From contig NC_071354.1 of assembly GCF_943734655.1 (NCBI RefSeq), positions 138,680,642 to 138,744,641 of the forward strand: a stretch of 64,000 nucleotides of DNA. Direction: 5' to 3'. Shown in pieces: positions 1 through 11,586 of this stretch. The DNA comes from Sabethes cyaneus. Taxonomy: Eukaryota > Arthropoda > Insecta > Diptera > Culicidae. Position numbers and translations under genes: made by a program. The notes below the pieces were generated by a model that saw only the letters and a program-made list of their open reading frames with translations, was not told the origin of the DNA and searched no databases. Within the stretch, counting starts at the first letter, position 1; every line of letters starts with the position of its first letter.

Positions 1-25
1 CACAAATGCAAGACGGCACGGAATA

Positions 26-226
26 GAAAACATAGCAGTAGTATTCGCGTAGCGCTTGCTATGTTGCATATATGATGTATTTCGTGTATATACTACCGCT
101 ATTCGCATAAAAGTCCCAGTTTCTATGGAGATGAAACTGTTATGTAAATAGCGGCAGTATAAATACGCAATACATCGTATACGCAACATTGCAAGCGCTA
201 CGTGAATACCCCTAGCATATTTTTCC
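26..226. mobile_element. Foldback MITE-like element
   Basis: About 86 bp at 32-118 is the reverse complement, with scattered mismatches, of about 86 bp ending near 219; the spacer is only about 15 bp. Shared blocks include CGTAGCGCTTGC in the left arm (GCAAGCGCTACG on the right) and ACTACCGCTATT / AATAGCGGCAGT. There is no coding capacity. The near-complete palindrome fits a foldback-type MITE. I could not fix a target site duplication, so the outer ends are approximate. Confidence 0.7.
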
Positions 227-990
<764 letters not shown>

Positions 991-1124
991 CGCTTGACTT
1001 TAGTTATCTGTTTCTCGGATATGGCTTAACCAATTTGATCGCCGTTAAGCTTGTTTGAAAGGTGTTACTGCCTTGCAGATCACTATTGAATTGTTTTGCG
1101 GTCCGAGGTTTCGTTTAAAAGTTG

Positions 1125-1555
1125 GGCCATTGCAGATAATTTCAAAAGTTTTTGTAAACACCCCCTTGGAAATTGGCTTGAAAAATCGTGGGGCAAAAAA
1201 TAATTTGTAGGGTATGAGTTAATTTTTTTTCATAAAATCAATTGTCTGTGGGCTCTACAGCCTGAAAACTCGAAAAATAAGTGTACGAGTTGAGTTAATG
1301 CTTCTATCACGAAACAAAAATGGAAATTCGAACAACGGAGTTTCAGAAAATCGGCCGAAAAATTTTTCTTTCGTTTTTTTTTATTCGAGCAAAAAAAAAT
1401 ATTGATCTTAGGCATTTTTACCGATTTTCTGAAACTCCGTTGTTCGAATTTCTATTTCTGTTTCGTGCTAGAAGCATTAACTCAACTCATACACTCATTT
1501 TTCGAGTTTTTCAGGCTGTAGAACTCAAAAACTTTTGAAATTATTTGCAATGGCC
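1125..1555. mobile_element. Foldback element with asymmetric arms
   Basis: Sequence at 1252-1354 is repeated inverted at 1421-1526 with few mismatches; both arms contain AACGGAGTTTCAGAAAATCGG or its complement. The outermost part of the right arm (1526-1555, ending GCAATGGCC) pairs with 1125-1153 (GGCCATTGC...). The left arm therefore holds about 98 bp (1154-1251) with no counterpart on the right: either an insertion in the left arm or a deletion in the right. The arms overlap open frames on both strands, which are by-products of the palindrome. Confidence 0.75.
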
Positions 1556-1788
1556 TTATTTGAAAAATATCATACACAAAGTGATACACATAAGCATTCC
1601 AGTGCGGCGTAAAACAACCTCGCCGAATAAAACGCCGCTCCTGGAACACGATTTTCAAACTTTATGTACCTTTTTCTCAGAAATTACACAACGTATGCAA
1701 TTGACTTGTCTTGTGACAAACACATTATGTTTGATAAATCCCACAAACCTTAGTTGAAGCATATACCTGAATGAACAAGAAAAAAGAA

Positions 1789-3745
1789 ATTCTCGCGTAA
1801 CTTTTCAAAAGGACCTATCTAACAAAACACTTTTTGCAAGTAAAGCGCGCGCAAAGATTGATGAAATATTATTTGAAAGTGTTTAAAACTGAATCAATTT
1901 TTTTCTATTCTGTCCTCTGCAAAGTCAGGATGCATAAATGTACTTTGTAACAATAAAGAGATCTTGCAATTTTATGCAGAATTTACATGGAATAAGCCCA
2001 AAAAGTTACATAGTACATTTTTTCAACCGGAATGTACATTGGACATATTACATAGGTCGTTTTGATTAACTTATTGTTGGATTGGTTGTTTTGAATCTTC
2101 ATTTCATCGTTCCCGGTAATGCGATATTTCTATAATATGATTTCAATATCATGATATTTAACATACATTCAATATACATATGTACATATGAGCAGGAACG
2201 GGGCAAAATTTCTTCTAACGTCTAGGAACATAAGGCATTCGTTCAAATCGCTATGTGTAATCAATAAATAATTTATCATCTTTTGACGATTAATTTACCA
2301 TTCTTAACAGATCTGATTTTTATGTTTAACAGATGTGATTCATTCGTATGATTTGATTCATATGATTGCATAAACAAATTTAACAGATATCGGCCAGCTA
2401 TTAGTTGTGTGCTGTGCGCTATTCTCAATGTAAGCCACATTGGTATCCGTTTCCTCGCTGCTAGGTAAGATGTTACTCTCTACTCTGTAATCGACTGCTG
2501 AGAGATTAAATTCTTGTGATTACGACCGCAGCTCCACTGTTTGTCGTAAGTTATACAGATCATGATTTGTAAAGTTGGCGATATCTTTCAAAATATCGTT
2601 CATTTTCCATCTCTCCATAAGATATAACAAAACATATAGGGGAATGTCCCCGGTTATGAAAAAGGTTTTGTTTTTTGGTCATAGTTTTTTAATCGGATCA
2701 TCCAAAAGTTTGAAGACATACATATCTTTTTGTTAAAGACTGCGTATTTTTTCGTTTAAAACAAAAAAGTTATAATAATATTAGAAAACAGGGTATTTTT
2801 TGCCAACAAAAGTGCCCCTGGTTGTAAAACACTTTGCAAAATCCATTAAACAGAAAAGAAAACAAAGGAATACAGATGGAAAATAATATATAAAAATCAT
2901 TTATTAACGAAAACCCTTTAAATACAGTCATTTATCCGTTCCTCCAAATCATCCACATCTGAATTGCGCGTAATGTATGTAAAAACGAGAAGATCAAGTT
3001 TGTAATAGGCAAATTTCATAAATCGTATGCCTGAATAGTATTTTAAAAGTATTTTAGTTGAACTATAAAATAGTTTATTTTCTGGGTATTTTAGAACTGG
3101 AAAACTTTACTGTTTCACAACCAGAACTTTTTCACAACTGGAGTCAATTGCCTATCATATTTAATCATCAATTTTTTTTTAATTATTGAAAGTGCAACGA
3201 TCAACACCTGGATGAGTAAATTTTGTCCAAGGTCCTTGACTCAGAAAGCTGAAAAGTATATTGAAATTGATTTATAAGTCATAATACATCACTATTATAT
3301 TTCACACAATTACCGTTCATTTGGTTAGATAGCGCTTGTTTTTCCCTATTCTGTGCAGAATAAACACTAACTGAAGAACGTATGAGCATCCTTTTGAATA
3401 AGCAACTGCCTTCGGTGCGTTCAAGATCAGATTTTTAGAACTTGATGTGCAATACCCTTCAAGACAGAAAACGACCAAAGTACAGATTTGTGTTGTTTGA
3501 TTTGTTTGTTACTTTGGACGTTGTCTTGGTTACCAAAGCAAATGTCCGATGTAACAGTGGAACATGAATGATTCAAAATTGTACATAGGATATTTTGCCT
3601 GCTTTGATTTTCTCAATTTAATGAATATCAATTTGCATGGATGTTTTCGTATAATATTTATAGGCATGTGATTAATTATGATCAACTATCAACTCGATTT
3701 TTTAACATTTGTTACTTAGGACCTTTTGAAAAGTTACGCGAGAAT
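1789..3745. mobile_element. ~2 kb non-autonomous element with 35-bp terminal inverted repeats
   Basis: The left end 1789-1823 starts ATTCTCGCGTAACTTTTC. The right end 3711-3745 is its inverted copy, with about three mismatches over 35 bp. The same ends flank the small element at 48192-48420, so this is a real repeat family. The interior has no transposase-like frame and contains the TA-target MITE at 2639-3152. Pairing of two ends 2 kb apart could also mean two separate small elements that each lost one end; the opposed orientation favours one element. Confidence 0.55.
2639..3152. mobile_element. TA-target MITE (GGGGAATGTCCCC ends)
   Basis: A TA dinucleotide flanks both ends (2637-2638 and 3153-3154). 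The left end begins GGGGAATGTCCCCGGTTATG; the right end, read inverted, begins GGCAATTGACTCCAGTTGTG, followed in both by AAAAAG. Internal copies of a similar motif occur as GTGCCCCTGGTTGTAAAAC near 2812 and TTTCACAACCAG near 3113. Length is 514 bp with no coding capacity. TA duplication suggests the Tc1/mariner/pogo group as mobiliser (inference). Confidence 0.65.
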
Positions 3746-5571
3746 TACATTGTGCTTAGCTGCGCGACTAATGGAGTGTTAACTAACACATTTATTTACA
3801 AGTTATCCCTATGGCTTAATGCAATTGAACACAAAATAAATCAAAAAAATATGCATGGTGAAAGCTATGTCTAAGTGTCCCCCGCGTCTCTGTGTGTCAC
3901 CGTTGCTAATAGGATATGTTTTATAAAAAATAGTGAACTAGCGGACAATATTTTTTTTAATATTAACTATTATTACTATGTGATGCCGTGCAGTAATTTT
4001 AGTTTTAATTTAATATGTATTTGTTGTTGAACATCACTTAAAAATTATTGCAAAAAAATTTATGTTGACCCCCTAAAATTGATTTTTGTTGAAAAATATA
4101 TTTAAAAATCAACATTTTTTTCTCAAACTGCATTATACGATGTATGTTCACAAACTTCACTTTCCATAAATATCATGGATCTTGTTTTATGACTTAGCTA
4201 TTCCCGTTGACTACTCTCGTCTACTGTTAGAATAATGTCAATGCTAATTAAGGTGCGACTTGTTCATTTTTGATCAATATTACTTCTGTTGCCATCCTAA
4301 TATTTGTGGGGTGTGGTCAAAGTTTCTTGGAAACATCGGGCAACATTAATGTTGGGAAAATTATAAAAACAAGTTACATGCTACATGTCAGTTTTTAGAT
4401 AGTACCTACTTGCTAATACCGCGAAAATAGCTGTACAAAATCACGTCGGACTCGATTATTAACTAAATGTGTCGATTATACTACAACATGCAACATTGGT
4501 GTATTTTATTCATAATTAAATGTTTAGCCGTTAAAAATCAAATCAAAAATTATTTCGTATATGTCATAAACACCAATATCGAGACAATTATATAAATTAC
4601 AATTACAATAAATTTTCATAGTGACTAAAGTTCTTAGCGATAATGAAATAGAGAAAAACTGCTAGCCTGATTTTTAGTTAAGTCCTGTAAACAAAAATAA
4701 AGAAGCGAGAGTTTGTTTCCTTATATGGTAGTTTGGAATAACCCACGCGGTTTTTACGTTGATGGCAACAATAGAACCTATTCGAAAATCGGGCCAGAAT
4801 GGTATTCTAAAAGCGCGGACAACCAGGTGTGATTTGTAATACAGTAGGATTTCGAATTAGGCAACAACGGCGTATCGCCTATGTTGCGAAAATCGAAACC
4901 GTGCTAAAATCGAGTCCCTTTTTTGAAATGAAAAAATTGAATGTAAATGCGTTAGAAATAGACTAAATATTATTAATCAACGATTGCAACTATTTTATCT
5001 TTAAAAAGTCCGCTTAGAGCTATTTGTCCGGTGCAAGTAAGTTTTTGGCAATCTGCGGTAAGACGTAGTCCTACGGCAATAAAAATATGAAATATCTTCG
5101 AAATATCATATTACCGCCAGCTCCACGCGAAAAAATCATTCATTGACATGCATCATAGAAGCATTTCAATTTCTGTGTAGCTGCTCATCGAAATGGAAAC
5201 AACACAAAGCGAACTCCCCAATAAACTGCTTCCAAGTGACTTCTCAGTATCTTTACCGCTGCAACGCGCTGGTGAACTATACATTTCTATGAAGTGTGAA
5301 TTCACAGTAAGGATCGCACAGCCAAGTCACACTTGTATCTCACAGTGAAGCCACACTTGGGACCTTCACAGTGGCAGTGTAGTTGTTTTCATGTCCGCTT
5401 TGTGCGGTGTTTCGGAGAAGAAAAGACGCTGTCGTCAGTTCCATTGCCACTTACACTGCATCTAGGAGCCAGTGAACTAATGATTATACCTCTGCATCCT
5501 TGCTATTCGCTGAGAGAACTGTGTGAATCACTCTTCGCACCCACTGCAAGTTGAGGTGCTGGCCATCCCTG
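3746..5571. other. No gene recognised; a palindromic motif shared with 61.2 kb
   Basis: AT-rich DNA with no convincing coding frame. Near 5055-5080 it contains GTAAGACGTAGTCCTACG, which recurs at 61233-61250. At 4846-4900 a CAGTAGGATTTCGAATTAGG stretch looks like a repeat end, but I found no partner. Confidence 0.4.
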
Positions 5572-5769
5572 TGTAGCACTCAAAGACTTTAATGTGTTAT
5601 AGCCATTTTCACAAAAATGTAAGTAATTTACTTATTTTTATTCAATAAACATCAAAACAACTGTTTCTCCACTAGCACGTAATTGAGCTGAAAAAATAGA
5701 AGCAATCGCTTACGCGCACTTGATGATGGTTTGGAAAACACACAATTATTATCACGTTTACTTACTCTA

Positions 5770-6010
5770 CACTCAAAATAATTTTCACGTCGAAATTACG
5801 GGAAAATCTATGCGCATATTTTCCATCCAACTTTTCCTATACTATTTACGTGAATTCCACGTAGTTTGCATTAGTATGCTTGCATTTACGTGGAAAGCAG
5901 ATAGATGGTATTGTATTTCCCAATAATATTCAACTGAAAGTCGCGTAACTCCCTGTAGAGAAAATTACGTGATTTTTCACGTGGAAAGGACGTGTGGATT
6001 ATTTTGCGTG
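5770..6010. mobile_element. 241-bp TA-target MITE inside the 5.6-8.3 kb repeat
   Basis: The ends are inverted: CACTCAAAATAAT on the left and ATTATTTTGCGTG on the right, flanked by TA at 5768-5769 and 6011-6012. The paralogous copy at 28.5 kb lacks this block and has one CTAG at the join, so the empty site is visible. Several ACGTG motifs, in both orientations, fill the interior. No coding capacity. Confidence 0.85.
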
Positions 6011-6187
6011 TAGAAATTAAACAGCTGTGAATACGGAATAACATAACAATTCTACTTCTTTTTATCACGGAGAAACACAAACATTCCATTCTGATATGAA
6101 CATATAAATTAATTTGCATTCACTAGCAATTTGCAGCATTTTGTTTTTAATTTCATCACAAGGTGCTCTATTGACACTACTACAAAT

Positions 6188-6685
6188 AGTAGAATCAATA
6201 TATATAGAATGCTAGTGTCGCTGTTTTTCTTTAGGACTCATTGTGGTAAACATGATGCTAACAATCTGTATCAAGTCTGTGAATCGGGAACTTCATTGTC
6301 AATGTTGCTCATTGTTATTTATCTGTTCTTTATCTGTGCGCTGGTTGGTGCTGTCATCAGTGCGTTCTCCGCTGTGTTTTTATGCCAGTGAAATGGTTTT
6401 GAACGTTCTTTTTCTTTTCGTCCGGATGAATAGAATCCCACAACTGCGCCCTTTTGCACCGATTTTTTCAGAAATTTGAAGCAAGCGAAGTTTCCAATCA
6501 CATTACTTGGCGCCATATTTGAAATTTTAAACTGGTTGTCAAAGTTTGACAATGAGATTCCCCTTTTGATGAATCTTAGGCACACACACATTTGCATATA
6601 TAATGTAAATACATTATCTGAACATGTGTGATGTTTACCACGCGCACTGCAGCGACACTGGCATTCTATATATATTGATTATACT
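6188..6685. mobile_element. 498-bp MITE with 36-bp inverted ends and 8-bp target duplication
   Basis: The ends 6188-6223 (AGTAGAATCAATATATATAG...) and 6650-6685 are inverted copies with about three differences. The 8-bp CTACAAAT flanks both sides (6180-6187, 6686-6693), while the paralogous empty site near 28.7 kb has one CTACCAAT. A second inner inverted block (GTGGTAAACAT / ATGTTTACCAC) lies just inside. The 8-bp duplication points to the hAT group (inference). Open frames inside are not coding-like. Confidence 0.85.
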
Positions 6686-7272
6686 CTACAAATAGGCAAG
6701 GCAGATGTGCCTGAAACTCTTCTATCCTGTTGACGTAGCTAGTTTTTGAGTGACAACCACTCGCTTCTGGTGCTAGTCTATATGAACGATTTAAAGTACA
6801 CTAGCGCCAGAAGCAAGCCGTAGCCACTACAAAACTAGTTATCTCCAATGAGCCGGTATGTAGGCAATACCAACGCGTTATCCGTTATCACGTTATCCTT
6901 CTGTTTCTCTTTTGATCTGCTTTTGAAGGACAGTACTCCACGGAATGGGACAGTAATCCTGGGTGGTGCTGTTTTCTCGCCTTTGATAACCCCAATAATG
7001 TGCCAAAAATCAGCTTTATTGTTAATTGCGCAACTAAGAAACTTTGGTGGACGCACGCGCAGTACCACCTATTGAGTTATTCGGTAGATTGCTTTATAAC
7101 TGTTATAGTTTATACCATGCAGGCTTTTTCGTCCTGCCGGATATTTAAACAACACAGACCCGGCAATAGAAAATGAGCCTAAAATAGCCGCAGCTACTTC
7201 ATCATTTTTCGCGACTATAACCCAAATTCAGTAGCGTTTCATTAAGACCAAAATGCACTCCGATATTCAGTA

Positions 7273-8195
7273 GGGGAACTGCGGGTAAGACCAACAGGGT
7301 AAGAAGAACATCTAATATAATACAGAGAGCTTATGATTTATAAAACCTAAATTTTCAAAAGCGGCTAGTGAAATATTTAACAAAAACTGTTTTTCGATGT
7401 GTATTTTGAGTAAATGGTGCGAAAAAGTGAACTTTTTTATTGCTGCGGGTGAAACGGACAATGTGTGGGGGTAAGATGGACAGGTATTCTAAATCGCCCC
7501 AACTGAGAGCATATTATTATTTTTGACCATTAGTAAATTGAAACATGGCGATGTAGCGCGCAAAAACTGAAGGGGGCAGTCCTCCCCTCCCAGCCAATCG
7601 GTAGCCAATCGAAAATTGCTTGACAGCGGCAATATGAACCAGAATTCTAAAATCTATTTCATGCCTGGCTGCTGCTAATATGTTTGAAGTCCACATTTGC
7701 CGGTTAAATTTTCATTTATATGCATGAGATATTACTAACAAGCAAAATCAACAATTTTATTATAATATGTTCACTGACCATCTTACTCACACTAGCAGTT
7801 GTCCATTTCACCCCATCATTATACATTTTTTTAAAACATTCACAATTTTTCATATGCAAATAAAATTACTTATTTTTTCAATGCAGACGTTACTTGAAAA
7901 GGTATTAAATCGAGATACTTCATGTTATGGGTAACATTTTAGAATTAAACCACTCAAAAAGCTTCATTTCGATGGCAAAAAAGTTACATCCAAATGCAGA
8001 ATCACTTCCAATTTTCAGTTTTTCTGTACTTTATCAAAATTTGAAAGTTCTAAATGATGAGGGGAACGTTCAGACATCATGAGATAGCAAGATGGTTGGA
8101 TGCCTATCAAAATATTTACGGATTTTAATGCTTAACTGGTAGAATCAACCACCTGTCCGTCTTACCCATCCTGTTTGTCTTACCCACAGTTCCCC
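7273..8195. mobile_element. 923-bp TA-target MITE with iterated GGGTAAGAC motifs
   Basis: Left end GGGGAACTGCGGGTAAGAC; right end inverted, GGGGAACTGTGGGTAAGAC, one mismatch in 19 bp and similarity continuing about 12 bp further. TA flanks both ends (7271-7272, 8196-8197), and the paralogous empty site near 29.1 kb has a single TA. A second inverted pair lies inside, about 7446-7484 (GGGTGAAACGGACA...GGTAAGATGG) and about 7776-7815 (CCATCTTACT...TCCATTTCACCCC). Non-coding. Confidence 0.9.
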
Positions 8196-8315
8196 TAAAT
8201 GTTGTTCTATCAATTGATATAAAAATCTTGTCTCGAATAGATATAGTTACAACGTTATTCCTGAATATTGTTCAGGCTACCTCCTAATGGGCTGAAAATA
8301 CCCTCCCATACCCAA

Positions 8316-9379
8316 TCTTGTTGAATAAACTAGATGCGTCAGTAATATTGAGTGTACGTGCGATAGTAGTAGTACAATGTTTGTCATTATTTTTGGCTAT
8401 TTTGAAATTATTTACTTATATCAGATATTATATAATTACTCCCTATAAATACGTTTACGATTTGGTTGATTTCAAATTCTTCTATTAATTTGAGAATCAA
8501 AACTCTAATTTACTATAGGAAAATATTCATTATCTCTGATCCAGCAATAATGGCAATGCCCAATCAAAAGTTTTGCAGTAAGATTCACAGTAATTTTCTA
8601 AAAAACTACTTCTAAGTTATTGGAGAATAATACTTCTTAATCACGTGAGTAAGAAAACGAAGAATGCACTTATAAATGAACTTTGTTCAAGACAGAAATT
8701 GAAATACCACCATAATTGGAACATATGCCACTATTATTGATGAAAGACACATTTCTATTTTTTTCATATACTTTTTTTTATGAAAACCTCAAAAGTTTAT
8801 CAGAAAAAAATGGATTTCCACATATACAGAATATTGCTTCAATACAAATAAATAGATTTTTGTTTTTATTTACCGCTCTAGGGCCTCTACTTTCGGGTTT
8901 TGAACCATTCTGTTCACTTCCACTTAAAAAATGTACAAAACAACACAGACAGGGAAGACTCCTCTTCAGAGCAAGAAAAGTGAATCGAAATATTTGCACT
9001 TTGCTCAGTGTTTAACCTATTTCCTCACAGCGTTGCGAAAACGCAACGCACCCTTCTCTCGGTTCTAGAGAAGCCCAGGTTTGAGATATCAACCTGGACA
9101 CTAAGAAACAAAGAAAGATTGAGGAAAAATCTAATCGACCTGTTTTTGTTTTTGCTCAAAGCTTAGATGTTACAAATAACAAAATTTACAGTCGTGGAAA
9201 CATAACAAGTCTTGCTAATCTTGCTAATAATGCAATCAGCTGAAACTAGTAACTTTGCGCCTGGATGGCAAAGGTGAAAACGGTGACAGCGGTAACGACA
9301 ATGACAGTATTTCTGGATTCAAATATAATGTTCTAACCTCTCCGGAATGAAAACGCTACGTGAAAACTGCATACCTACC
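8316..9379. other. No gene recognised; two small hairpins
   Basis: AT-rich. At about 9030-9049 there is a perfect 8-bp stem, GCGTTGCG-AAAA-CGCAACGC, and at about 9075-9097 a second, CCAGGTT...AACCTGG. The open frame at 8716-9015 has no recognisable domain and unconvincing composition. Confidence 0.45.
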
Positions 9380-9590
9380 CCCCAAAGCAAAAAGAAGCAA
9401 AGCCTAGGTACTACATTCCGTTATCGAAATTTGACCTTCTGTTTTTACACGAAAGACTTTGCATCCAGCTGTTAGAGTGCAGAACAATTGCAGGGCCAGT
9501 TGCTGCGATCGTATTGACTCTAACAGCCTCTCCCAGCCGAGATTCGAACATACGACGACTCACTTATTAGACCAGCATCATACGAGCAAT
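9380..9590 (-). mobile_element. tRNA-derived SINE, copy B
   Basis: Read on the minus strand this matches the SINE at 51560-51795 over its length: head GTATGATGCTGGTCTAATAA, a Pol III box-B-like GTTCGAATC, then GGGAGAGGCTGTTAGAGTCA, GCAACTGGCCCTGCAATTGT and a tail with CCTAGGCTTTGC followed by T-rich sequence. Pol III promoters inside such heads drive SINE transcription. It resembles tRNA-type mosquito SINEs such as Feilai, but the family name is not verified. Confidence 0.8.
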
Positions 9591-10982
9591 TCCAGCTCAA
9601 CTAGCAAAACGATAGACGTAACGTCAAGAGTAACTTTTCAAAAGGGCGTATTTAGAAATGGGATTACTATTTTTCAAAACATCATATCTTGAAAACTACT
9701 TATTTGATCAAAATGGCGCCACAGGAAAAGTTGTAGGAAATTAAGTGTATTTTCAGAAAAAATTATACTGAAAGAAAAAGCTTTTCAAAACCATGATAAA
9801 AATTATAAACTATCAATTATCTATTCCTCTCCGATTTCCCTATTTTTTTTAAAGATAGCTTAAACTAATCTGGTGAAGAGCTATCGAGGGAGACTCTTTT
9901 GGATTTTATTTTTAAATACTGAAGTTTTTTCAAAAACATCCAAATTTTATTCTTTTTGTAAAACTCAAACAAAATTAAGCTCTACGCATAATTTTGAACA
10001 AATTTTCTCATATAAACTGTTTTCTTAAACCTAGCCATTCTCAAATTATTGCAAAGGAAAGGGGGAGGAAAAAGTTGGATGTCCGTCGATAGGTGGATCT
10101 GAAGGTGAAAGGGCCTTTGTCAAACAACTTTAAACTGGAACCTTAGAGCTGCCACTTAGTGGAACCGTTGAAGCTTTAATTGGGGGGGATCTGGGGGAAA
10201 CGGCAAACCCTCAGCGCAGTGTATAAGAGTGGAAGAAGGGATTTCGGAAAACTTGGAAAATAATCGGTGTACGGAAGGACGCGAAAACCGGAATTAACAG
10301 AACACGAACCAAAATGGCTCGCGGAGCTGCGTGGAGGAGTCCGGTAACTGAACATTCAAATAGTTCTCTCAAATAATCGGTTTTGTGGATAAAAGTTTGG
10401 CCCAGACTGGCCGTAAAGATCAGCTTAAACCATGGACTAAACCTGCTGACCAACGTTTTCGAGATTCAAATGCCTGAGATCAACAAAACCAGTAGTGAAC
10501 ATAACTCGCCGTATTAATCACATAGGCTCTGAGATGAAATCAATGGATGAAATCAAAATAGCAATGATTGCCTGCGATATGTTGTATTTCAGAGGAGATA
10601 CTCAAAGCTGTTAGCCCAGATGATAGAACAACTACTCAGCAGTATATCGGAAGCCGCAGTTTTTCTGGTAGTCCAAGCAGAGAGGCCCAACTAGACGCGG
10701 TAACTGGCATGACATCACTCTCCACTTTCCGTTTGTACTCCGCCAAAAATAGTCCGCAACTCCTTTTTTTAAATACGGCAAGCGCACAGAGCAAAGCAAA
10801 GCAAAGTTACTGTCTCAAGTAGATAAGTAGATAACTACCAGTCTGATTAGCGTTTTGTACGTCGCCAGCTTTGAGTGGCGGCGAATGCTCCTTGACGTCC
10901 AGCTAAAATGCGACGTTGAATCTTTTTACTCGTATTATTTTCGGCGGTGACCAAAGATTTCAAATATACAAACTCATTCACA
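9591..10982. other. No gene recognised; solitary MITE end
   Basis: AGTAACTTTTCAAAAGGGC at about 9629 resembles the terminal repeat of the 1789-3745 and 48192-48420 elements, but I saw no partner end nearby. Frames at 10211-10453 (minus) and 10568-10822 (plus) show no known domain. The rest is unremarkable. Confidence 0.4.
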
Positions 10983-11560
10983 TCAACTCATGTTCATCGC
11001 CTCAACGGATCCTGTCCGTGAGAGACGCGCGGTTGTCTCCTTTGAGCCTCTTCGTTTCATGTATTCGGTCTTCGACGCATTTATTATTAGCCCAATCCTC
11101 CTAGTCTCTGTTTTCAGTTTGGCGAAGATTTCCTCCGCCGTTACAAAGTTCCTGGCAGTGATATCAAAGCCACCTACAAAGCCTAAGAGCTGGCTACTTT
11201 TGCTAAAAATCATACCTTTCGTTACCATCCTCGCTTCTCGGATCACCCCCTCAAGAGTGATTTTGAAAAGCATGCAGGATAACCCATCACCTTGTTCCAA
11301 CCCTCGAAGCGTCTCGAGAGACTCGACCCAGGAACTCGAGAGTGTCCCCGAAAAGCACACGAAACACCTCTCACGATCCAACGTAGGTCTGTTCAGTTAC
11401 GTAAGTTTATTCGGAAAACCGTATTCGCGCATCATCTGCCATATGCCATTATCTGATCTCGATCGATTATATCGTATGCTACTTTAAAGTCAATAAAGTG
11501 ATAGTATCCAGATCCAGGAGAAGGTCTACGCTTCTTTACGGCGGCAACAAACTGGATGTC
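10983..11560 (-). pseudogene. RTE-type reverse transcriptase fragment
   Basis: Minus-strand frames read, in order, an FIDFKVAYDIIDRDQ motif (RT motif A region, about 11440-11520), then in another frame GLEQGDGLSCMLF (RT motif B region, consensus RQGDGLSC), GFVGGFDI where the catalytic FADDIDI should be, and INASKTEYM. The YADD-like box is destroyed, with both aspartates lost, and the reading frame is broken, so it is inactive. Both the endonuclease and the C-terminal part are missing. It lies head to head with the plus-strand fragment that follows. Confidence 0.8.
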
Positions 11561-11586
11561 GTGCGCTTTCGTGGATGAATTCCAGG

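Larger units (their letters stand above)
5572..8315. repeat. Dispersed repeat, copy 1 (carries at least three later insertions)
   Basis: From GTAGCACTCA at the left to AATACCCTCCC at the right, this region aligns block by block with 28324-29214. Outside the inserted MITEs the two copies are clearly homologous (for example GATGGTTTGGAAAACACACA in both, and TTGTTCAGGCTACC near the right end). No protein is encoded. Both copies carry an internal hairpin (here GCTTCTGGTGCTAGT at 6763-6777 with ACTAGCGCCAGAAGC at 6800-6814). Extra sequence around 6930-7110, with opposed GGGTGGTGCTG and CAGTACCACC blocks, may be a fourth, less clear insertion. The family is not recognised; an old non-autonomous element is likely. 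Confidence 0.75.

Noticed and set aside
6131..6597. Three overlapping open frames, some hydrophobic
   Set aside because: They lie almost entirely within the hAT-like MITE 6188-6685, which is absent from the paralogous copy.
9030..9068. Helitron 3' end (hairpin then CTAG)
   Set aside because: The base after CTAG is A rather than T, the hairpin is 15 bases away, and no 5' end was found.
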